Origin: CALBPI01 sp039033695
Lineage (GTDB): Bacteria > Pseudomonadota > Gammaproteobacteria > Steroidobacterales > Woeseiaceae
Length of the DNA: 11,917 bases
Assembly (NCBI GenBank): GCA_039033695.1
Contig: JBCCCC010000104.1
Span: 1-11,917 of the forward strand
Direction: 5' to 3'
Made by a program: the position numbers and the translations under genes. Shown in pieces: positions 1 through 5,462 of the stretch. The notes under the pieces were generated by a model. That model worked only from the letters and a program-made list of their open reading frames with translations, had not been told where the DNA came from and searched no databases. Within the stretch, counting starts at the first letter, position 1, and each line of letters opens with the position of its first letter.

Positions 1-610
1 CGCTCGCTGGCCTTAACGGCGACAGACTGCGACTCGCGTCGCGCTGATCGCGCTGCTCAATATCCCGCAAAAGGGCCGGCAGACTAACATCAATATTGTT
101 GTCTTTCAACTGCTTATAGCGCCTCTCTGCGCGCTCCGCCGCGCTGGCCGTCAGGAAGATTTTGAGCGGTGCGCGAGGAAAAATCTCCGTGCCCATATCA
201 CGGCCATCGGCAACCAGCCCGGGTGACTGTGCGAAGGCAAGTTGGCGCGCGACCAGCGCTTCGCGAACGGCGGGCAACGCGGCAACCTGGGAAGCATATT
301 CGCCACACGTCTCGCTGCGTACATCACTGGTGATGTCATGGCCAGCCAGCAGAATACGCTCGTTACCATCCATATTGTCGTCAAAAACTACCGGTAATTC
401 AGCGGCTAGCGACGCAATCTTAATTTCTTCACTAATATCGACTCCCGCCCGAATGGCGGCCAATGCAGTAACCCGATACAGCGCACCAGAATCGAGCAAG
501 TGCCAACCGAGGGTATCCGCTAACAGTCGGCAGATCGTCCCCTTGCCAGAACCACTTGGACCATCAATCGCGATAACAGGCACCTCATGCCGACCGCTGA
601 CATCAGTCAT
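1..610 (-). CDS. cmk: Cytidylate kinase, N-terminal part (runs off left edge)
   Basis: CMP/dCMP kinase, a cytosolic enzyme that phosphorylates CMP and dCMP with ATP to the diphosphates for nucleic-acid and CDP-lipid synthesis. The reading frame is open from the ATG at 610 to the window edge, giving 203 codons of a family usually about 220-230 long, so only the C-terminal tail is missing. Visible motifs are the P-loop GPSGSGKGT (residues 17-25), DSGALYR (40-46) in the CMP-binding part, DGRDMGT (135-141), and RDxRD followed by SPLRPA near the edge, all typical of bacterial Cmk. A GAGG ribosome-binding site (618-621) sits 7 bases before the ATG. The start overlaps the aroA stop by 8 bases, so translation is probably coupled. 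In related genomes rpsA follows cmk; that lies outside this window. Identification is secure; truncation is only from the window boundary. Confidence 0.96.
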   Translation of the reverse strand, partial: MTDVSGRHEVPVIAIDGPSGSGKGTICRLLADTLGWHLLDSGALYRVTALAAIRAGVDISEEIKIASLAAELPVVFDDNMDGNERILLAGHDITSDVRSETCGEYASQVAALPAVREALVARQLAFAQSPGLVADGRDMGTEIFPRAPLKIFLTASAAERAERRYKQLKDNNIDVSLPALLRDIEQRDQRDASRSLSPLRPAS

Positions 611-1913
611 AGTGGGGCCTCAGGTCCATACCGCAACTATTCGCGAGATCGACGAAATTCGGGAACGAAGTCGCAATTTTATCGGCGTTTTCGATAATGA
701 TCGGCGCCTTTGCCATCGTGCCGGCGACCGCGAACGCCATCGCGACACGATGATCGCCATGGCTGTCGATTCGCCCCCCGTGTATAGCCCCGCCAGTGAT
801 TCGCACCCAATCCTCACCCTCCTCCAATTGCACACCCAGGCTTCGCATTGCGGTCGTCATGACGCCGATCCGGTCGCTTTCCTTGTGCCGTAGTTCCTCG
901 AGGCCAGTGAAGGATGTGCAGCCATCCGCGAGCGCCGCCGCAATGAATAGCACCGGAAACTCGTCAATCGCCAGTGGCACGACATCGGGCCCAAACGAGC
1001 GAGCTTGCAAGGTCGAAGCGCCAACGCGCAAGTCGGCGACAGGCTCTGCGCCGCACTCCCGATGGGCGCTGGGACTGATGGTTGCACCCATGCGTGCCAG
1101 TACACTGAGCACGCCATCGCGGGTCGGATTTAAGCCGACGCCCGGCAGCGTGAGCGCGCTGCCAGGGACCACCGTGCCAGCTACCAGGAAAAATGCTGCC
1201 GACGATAAATCCGCAGGAACCTCAATGTCGATTGCCAATAGCCGTTCGGGTGGGCGCATCAAGACTCGGCCATTGCCATACTCGATATCCACGCCCATTG
1301 CCTGCAGCATGCGTTCGGTATGATCGCGACTAGGACCGGGCTCTGCTAGCCGTATTGGCTCGCTGGCATACAGTCCGGCGATGAGAAGTGCACTCTTTAG
1401 CTGAGCGCTCGCGATCGGCATGTCGTAGTGGAGCCCGTGCAGTGCCTCACTGGCACTGACCGAAAGCGGCGCGTGACCGTCAACGGTCGTCACTCTAGCA
1501 CCCATCAATCCGAGCGGCTCCGTGATGCGACGCATTGGTCGCGTCGACAACGAGGCGTCGCCCACAAGCGCGCTTGGAAATGGCTGTGCCGCGAGCAATC
1601 CGCACAGCAAGCGCATTGCCGTACCCGAGTTGCCAAGGTCAATCGGGCTGCTCGGCGCATTCAATCCGTGCATGCCCACCCCGTGCACAGAGTACGCGCC
1701 GGCTTCGTGGCGCTCAATATTCACGCCCATGGCGTGCATGGCATCGCGGGTTGCCAGGCAGTCTTCGCCTTCGAGAAGGCCTTGGATACGGGTCGTGCCG
1801 TCGGCAATAGCACCAAACATCAGGCTTCTATGCGAAACAGATTTATCGCCCGGCAACCTAACCGCACCCGATAGCGGCGCACCGACCGGAGATGAACACA
1901 ATGTGGCAACCAT
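603..1913 (-). CDS. aroA: 3-phosphoshikimate 1-carboxyvinyltransferase (EPSP synthase), class II type
   Basis: Catalyses the sixth shikimate step: shikimate-3-phosphate plus phosphoenolpyruvate to EPSP, on the way to chorismate. I choose the ATG at 1913, giving 436 residues, because the homologous sequence begins soon after it and it overlaps the pheA stop by one base (TAATG). A start at 1952 would add 13 residues unlike the family. Motifs: PGDKSVSHRS (21-30), GNSGTAMR (94-101), SAQLK (169-173), RDHTE (196-200), NPTR (262-265), DEFP (317-320, catalytic Asp region) and LRHKESDR (341-348, catalytic Lys/Glu). GDKS, SAQxK, RxHxE and NxTR are, as I recall, the four signatures of class II EPSP synthases. 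The equivalent of E. coli Gly96 is still Gly (97), while the equivalent of Pro101 is Leu (102). I see no strong Shine-Dalgarno, consistent with translational coupling to pheA. The product feeds the PheA encoded just upstream. Confidence 0.96.
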   Translation of the reverse strand: MVATLCSSPVGAPLSGAVRLPGDKSVSHRSLMFGAIADGTTRIQGLLEGEDCLATRDAMHAMGVNIERHEAGAYSVHGVGMHGLNAPSSPIDLGNSGTAMRLLCGLLAAQPFPSALVGDASLSTRPMRRITEPLGLMGARVTTVDGHAPLSVSASEALHGLHYDMPIASAQLKSALLIAGLYASEPIRLAEPGPSRDHTERMLQAMGVDIEYGNGRVLMRPPERLLAIDIEVPADLSSAAFFLVAGTVVPGSALTLPGVGLNPTRDGVLSVLARMGATISPSAHRECGAEPVADLRVGASTLQARSFGPDVVPLAIDEFPVLFIAAALADGCTSFTGLEELRHKESDRIGVMTTAMRSLGVQLEEGEDWVRITGGAIHGGRIDSHGDHRVAMAFAVAGTMAKAPIIIENADKIATSFPNFVDLANSCGMDLRPHYD

Positions 1914-3010
1914 TACATGACCGCACGGGGGTACGCCCCGATCACACGACACATGGCCGCTGTTTCTTCCAGCGTAGCCAGCGCTTCGGCGACAGGCGCC
2001 TGCGACGGGTGGCCGTCAACGTCAATGAAGAATACGTAATCCCAGACACCACGCCGAGACGGCCTCGATTCAATGCGTGTCATGTTCACGCCTGCCTCAG
2101 ACAACGGCAATAGCAATCGATACAGCGCACCTGCACCATCGGCCTGCTCGGCGGACACCAAGATTGCCGTCTTGTCATCGCCGCTCTCGGCCAGCAACTC
2201 GCGACCGAGCACCAGGAATCGTGTGGTGTTGTCCGCACGATCCTCAATGTTCTCTACCAGAATCTTGAGCTGATAGACGTCAGCTGCCGACTGGCCACCA
2301 ATGGCAACGGTACCCGCCTCATCACGTGCGCGTCGCGCGCCCTCGGCATTGCTGCTGACGCCGATTAGCTCGGCTGATGGCAAGTACTCACGAAGCCACC
2401 CTCTGCACTGCGCGAGTGACTGCTGATGCGCACAAACGCGCTCGATGTTGCCCAGTGAATCGTCTTCGCCACCCATGAGGTGCTGTTCGATGCGCAGCTC
2501 AATCTCTCCACAGATCTTTAGCGGCGACACCATGAACATATCCAATGTGTTGTTAACCGTGCCCTCGGTCGAGTTTTCAATCGGTACAACGCCAAAGTCC
2601 GCATTGCCATTCTCGACTTCCTGAAACACCTCGTCGATGGTGGCGAAGGGTAAGTCACGCACGGAATGACCAAAGTGCTTGAGTGCAGCAGTCTGTGTGA
2701 ATGTACCGGCTGGCCCCAGATACCCGATTTTCAATGGCTCTTGCTGAGCCAGGCACGCCGACATGATTTCGCGGAACAGCCGCACCATCTCTTCATCGGA
2801 TAGCGGCCCCGCGTTGCGCTCGACAATGGCGCGCAGCACCTCCGCTTCGCGATCTGCTCGATAAAAACTGGCATTATTGTCGCTGCCACGCTTGGCGATG
2901 CCGACTTGCTGCGCCAATAGCGCGCGATCATTTATAAGTGACTGCAGTCGTTCGTCAATCGCGTCTATCTGAGCGCGTACGCTGCCAAGGTCGGTTGGTT
3001 TTTTACTCAC
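1913..3010 (-). CDS. pheA: Bifunctional chorismate mutase / prephenate dehydratase (P-protein)
   Basis: Converts chorismate to prephenate and prephenate to phenylpyruvate, the committed branch to phenylalanine. The 365-residue protein has three parts. An AroQ-type chorismate mutase lies at about 8-92, with R12, R29, K40 and R54/E55 matching the usual binding residues. The prephenate dehydratase domain is at about 94-270, beginning IGYLGPAGTFT and carrying the catalytic-site TRF (263-265). A C-terminal ACT domain (about 280-360) has GALY (294-297) and ESRP (314-317), the phenylalanine-binding signatures, so feedback inhibition by phenylalanine is expected. Length matches the Pseudomonas-type protein. 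The start codon is GTG (3010-3008); no in-frame ATG lies upstream, and GGAT about 10 bases before it is only a weak ribosome-binding site. No leader peptide rich in Phe codons is visible in the 73-base gap to serA, so E. coli-like attenuation is not supported. Confidence 0.96.
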   Translation of the reverse strand: MSKKPTDLGSVRAQIDAIDERLQSLINDRALLAQQVGIAKRGSDNNASFYRADREAEVLRAIVERNAGPLSDEEMVRLFREIMSACLAQQEPLKIGYLGPAGTFTQTAALKHFGHSVRDLPFATIDEVFQEVENGNADFGVVPIENSTEGTVNNTLDMFMVSPLKICGEIELRIEQHLMGGEDDSLGNIERVCAHQQSLAQCRGWLREYLPSAELIGVSSNAEGARRARDEAGTVAIGGQSAADVYQLKILVENIEDRADNTTRFLVLGRELLAESGDDKTAILVSAEQADGAGALYRLLLPLSEAGVNMTRIESRPSRRGVWDYVFFIDVDGHPSQAPVAEALATLEETAAMCRVIGAYPRAVM

Positions 3011-3038
3011 GCCGATTTAATCCAAAGTGCATGCTATT

Positions 3039-3066
3039 CGCTGGCAGTGTGCTTGCGTGGCCAGCG
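3039..3066 (-). other. Inverted repeat in the serA-pheA gap
   Basis: The 73-base gap between the serA stop and the pheA GTG contains a perfect 7-base inverted repeat, CGCTGGC (3039-3045) and GCCAGCG (3060-3066), with a 14-base loop. In the transcript it would form a GC-rich stem about 28 bases before pheA. No run of U follows, so it is not a standard intrinsic terminator. It could be an RNA-processing or stabilising stem, or a protein site. I see no convincing promoter for pheA in the rest of the gap. A second short dyad, CGTCA-C-TGACG (3082-3092), spans the serA stop codon. Confidence 0.4.
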
Positions 3067-3083
3067 TGAATCAACTGGCGCCG

Positions 3084-4274
3084 TCACTGACGACCAAGCA
3101 CACGCACGCGCAGCACGCCCGCCACGGCTTGCAGCCGGGCCACAACCTCTGCGTCAATGGGCGCGTCCAGATCAACAATGGTGTAGGCAAGCTCGCCGCG
3201 AGACTTGTTTAACAGGTCCGCGATATTCAAGCCCGCATCAGCGAGAATGGTCGAAATCTGACCCACCATGTTCGGTACGTTCTGGTTGGCAACTGTCAGC
3301 CTCCAGGTGTCGTGCACACGCGGCATTCGCGCGATCGGAAAATTCACACTATGGCGGATATTGCCCTGCTCCAGATAGTCGCGAACCGTCTCCACGACCA
3401 TCACAGCACAGTTTTGCTCGGCCTCCGCAGTAGACGCACCCAGGTGAGGCAGGTTAATAACCCGATCATGCCCCAGCGTCACTGCGTTCGGAAAATCCGT
3501 GACATAGCAAGCAAGCTCATCGTTTTGCACTGCCTTCACCGCCGCGGTGTCATCGACGATGCCGCCACGTGCCAGATTGATCAACACGGCAGACGACTTC
3601 ATCGCCGCCAACTGTGGCCCGGAGATCAGGCCCTCAGTCGCCGCAACAAGCGGTACGTGCAGCGTCAGCATGTCGACCTCGCCTAGCATTTGCCCAAGAC
3701 TCTCAGCCTCGGTAACGCCTGACGATAGTTGCCAGGCGCGTTGCACGGTCATATGCGGGTCATAGCCAATGACCTGCATGCCCAGCAGTAACGCGGCATT
3801 GCAGACTTCGACGCCGATCGCGCCAAGGCCTACGACACCCAGGGTTTTGCCGGGCAGCTCGAACCCTGCAAAACGCTTCTTGGCGGCCTCTACAGATTGC
3901 GCGATGTCGTTCGCCTCAGCATTCAACGAATCCGTATAGGCCATTGCGGGTTTCAGCTGACGCGCGCTCAAGAACAGGCTGGCGAGCACCAGTTCTTTGA
4001 CCGCATTTGCATTCGCACCCGGCGCGTTGAATACCGGTACGCCGCGGGCGGACATCTCAGGCAAAGGAATATTGTTCGTCCCGGCACCGGCACGGGCAAC
4101 GGCTTGTACGGATTCGGCAATCGGGTAATCGTGCAATTTGAATGACCGCAGCACTATCGCGTCGGGCTGATCTACGTGACTCCCGACCTCGTAGTCGTCC
4201 GCGGGGAACCGCTCCAGACCCTGCGACGAGATCGAATTGAGTGTTTGGATACGAGTCTTGGGCACGCGATACAA
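3084..4274 (-). CDS. serA: D-3-phosphoglycerate dehydrogenase with C-terminal ACT domain (SerA family)
   Basis: Predicted to oxidise 3-phosphoglycerate to 3-phosphohydroxypyruvate with NAD, the first step of serine synthesis; its product is the substrate of SerC encoded 8 bases upstream. The 396 residues carry the substrate-domain motif RAGAGTNNI (61-69), PGANANAVKELV (85-96), the Rossmann motif GLGAIG (149-154), NLARGG with catalytic Arg236, PHLGAS with catalytic His277, and an ACT domain at about 325-396 that usually mediates serine feedback. Length fits the roughly 390-400-residue class. The oddity is the loop DFPNAVTLGHD (260-270): no Glu is present between Arg236's helix and His277 where the catalytic Glu of the Arg-Glu-His set should lie. 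The start is TTG (4274-4272), needed to keep the segment before IQTLNSIS; GAAGG lies 12 bases upstream, a rather long spacing. GTG at residue 4 is the alternative. Family assignment is strong; activity is inferred. Confidence 0.88.
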   Translation of the reverse strand: MYRVPKTRIQTLNSISSQGLERFPADDYEVGSHVDQPDAIVLRSFKLHDYPIAESVQAVARAGAGTNNIPLPEMSARGVPVFNAPGANANAVKELVLASLFLSARQLKPAMAYTDSLNAEANDIAQSVEAAKKRFAGFELPGKTLGVVGLGAIGVEVCNAALLLGMQVIGYDPHMTVQRAWQLSSGVTEAESLGQMLGEVDMLTLHVPLVAATEGLISGPQLAAMKSSAVLINLARGGIVDDTAAVKAVQNDELACYVTDFPNAVTLGHDRVINLPHLGASTAEAEQNCAVMVVETVRDYLEQGNIRHSVNFPIARMPRVHDTWRLTVANQNVPNMVGQISTILADAGLNIADLLNKSRGELAYTIVDLDAPIDAEVVARLQAVAGVLRVRVLGRQ

Positions 4275-4282
4275 CTTACGGA

Positions 4283-5368
4283 CTAGCCTTCACGGCGTTC
4301 GAAATCCGCCATGAATGTCACCAGCGCATCGACGCCTTCCTGCGTCATCGCGTTGTAGAGACTGGCGCGCATGCCGCCGACCGACCGATGCCCCTTCAGT
4401 GACACAAGCCCCGCTTCACCAGCCTGCTCAAGAAACGCTTTGTCCAGCCCACTGTCGGCCAAAACGAATGGGACATTCATGCGCGATCGCGCTTGTCTGG
4501 CAACCGGGCAAGAATAGAATGAAGACTGATCAATGGCCGCATAAAGCGTTTCCGCCTTCTTCTGATTAATGCGGGCCATGGCAGCCAGCCCACCCTGTGA
4601 CTGCAACCATTTGAAGGTCAGGCCCGCAAGATACCAGGCGAATGTGGGCGGCGTATTGCTCATCGAGCCAGCTGCCGCATGCGTCTGATACTGCATCATT
4701 GTCGGAATGTCGCCGCGACGCGGCCCCAACAGATCCTCACGAACAATAACCAGCGTCAACCCGGAAGGGCCGATGTTTTTCTGAGCCCCAGCATAAATCA
4801 AGCCATAGTCAGCCACATTGATCGGCCGGGACAAGATTGACGATGAAAAATCTGCCACCAGCGGCGCGCGAGACAACCCAATTGGCGTCGTGTGGTACTC
4901 GACACCGCCAATTGTCTCGTTAGGGGTGAAGTGCAGATACGCTGCGTCGTTGCTGAGCTGCCAAGTGTCAAACGGCGGAATATCGCAATACTTATACGCC
5001 GCACCATCGGCAGCCACATTGACGTTGGCGAAGCGGCTGGCCTCAGCGACAGCCTTCTTGCCCCAACTACCCGTGACGGCATAGTCGACCGAATCGCCCG
5101 GCGCGGCTAGATTGAGCACCGTCATCGCGAACTGCAGCGTAGCCCCACCCTGCAAGAACAAGACGCTGTAGTTGTCCGGTACAGACAATAACTGCCGAAG
5201 ATCCTGCTCGGCTTCCGCCGCAATCTGCGTGAAATGCTCACCGCGATGGCTCATCTCCATGACCGACATACCACTATCGCGCCAGCCTGTGAGCTCCGAC
5301 TGCGCTTGCGCCAAGACTGCCTGCGGCATGGTTGCCGGACCGGCGCTGAAGTTAAACACGCGTGTCAT
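4283..5368 (-). CDS. serC: Phosphoserine aminotransferase
   Basis: PLP-dependent class V aminotransferase that converts 3-phosphohydroxypyruvate and glutamate to phosphoserine and 2-oxoglutarate. In many bacteria the same enzyme also transaminates 3-hydroxy-4-phosphohydroxybutanoate for pyridoxal phosphate synthesis. The protein is 361 residues, the normal length. It begins FNFSAGPATMP as the family does, and has MEMSHR (37-42), the PLP-phosphate contact GGAT (74-77), the W at 102 in SWGKKA, DFSSS (173-177) and the PLP lysine K197 in AGAQKNIGPS. The C-terminal motif GHRSVGGMRASLYNA is also present. The ATG at 5368 has GGAG (5378-5381) nine bases upstream, a good ribosome-binding site. It is the first gene after gyrA, separated by 94 bases, and is followed after 8 bases by serA, so two consecutive serine-pathway steps are paired, though in reverse pathway order. 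Nothing is missing or unusual. Confidence 0.97.
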   Translation of the reverse strand: MTRVFNFSAGPATMPQAVLAQAQSELTGWRDSGMSVMEMSHRGEHFTQIAAEAEQDLRQLLSVPDNYSVLFLQGGATLQFAMTVLNLAAPGDSVDYAVTGSWGKKAVAEASRFANVNVAADGAAYKYCDIPPFDTWQLSNDAAYLHFTPNETIGGVEYHTTPIGLSRAPLVADFSSSILSRPINVADYGLIYAGAQKNIGPSGLTLVIVREDLLGPRRGDIPTMMQYQTHAAAGSMSNTPPTFAWYLAGLTFKWLQSQGGLAAMARINQKKAETLYAAIDQSSFYSCPVARQARSRMNVPFVLADSGLDKAFLEQAGEAGLVSLKGHRSVGGMRASLYNAMTQEGVDALVTFMADFERREG

Positions 5369-5462
5369 TCGGTCTCACTCCAAACGGATCGTTATTGGGC
5401 TGCTCATCAGTCCCGACCGGGAACCCACAATGCGCACGTTATAACGTCGGCTTGAACCGGGG
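5369..5462 (-). promoter_or_regulatory. gyrA-serC gap with weak promoter candidate and 12-bp palindrome
   Basis: This 94-base gap is the only one of its kind between gyrA and the serC-cmk group. It contains the perfect palindrome ACGTTATAACGT (5436-5447). Its minus-strand TATAAC (5443-5438) matches a sigma-70 -10 at five of six positions; the best -35 at 17 bases, ATAACC inside the gyrA stop region, matches only three of six. Transcription from it would give a serC leader of about 60 bases. TCCCG-AC-CGGGA (5411-5422) is a small dyad without a U run, so a gyrA terminator is not evident and read-through from gyrA is possible. Confidence 0.25.

Noticed and set aside
162..893. Plus-strand open frame of 243 codons over cmk and aroA
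   Set aside because: It is antisense to two well-supported genes, has low-complexity Ser/Pro/Arg-rich content and no recognisable domain.
1914..1952. Longer aroA with 13 extra N-terminal residues
   Set aside because: The extra residues lie inside pheA, do not resemble EPSP synthase N-termini, and the ATG at 1913 forms a typical TAATG coupled start.
5411..5422. TCCCGACCGGGA as a gyrA terminator
   Set aside because: The stem is four to five pairs with almost no loop, and no U run follows on the minus strand.
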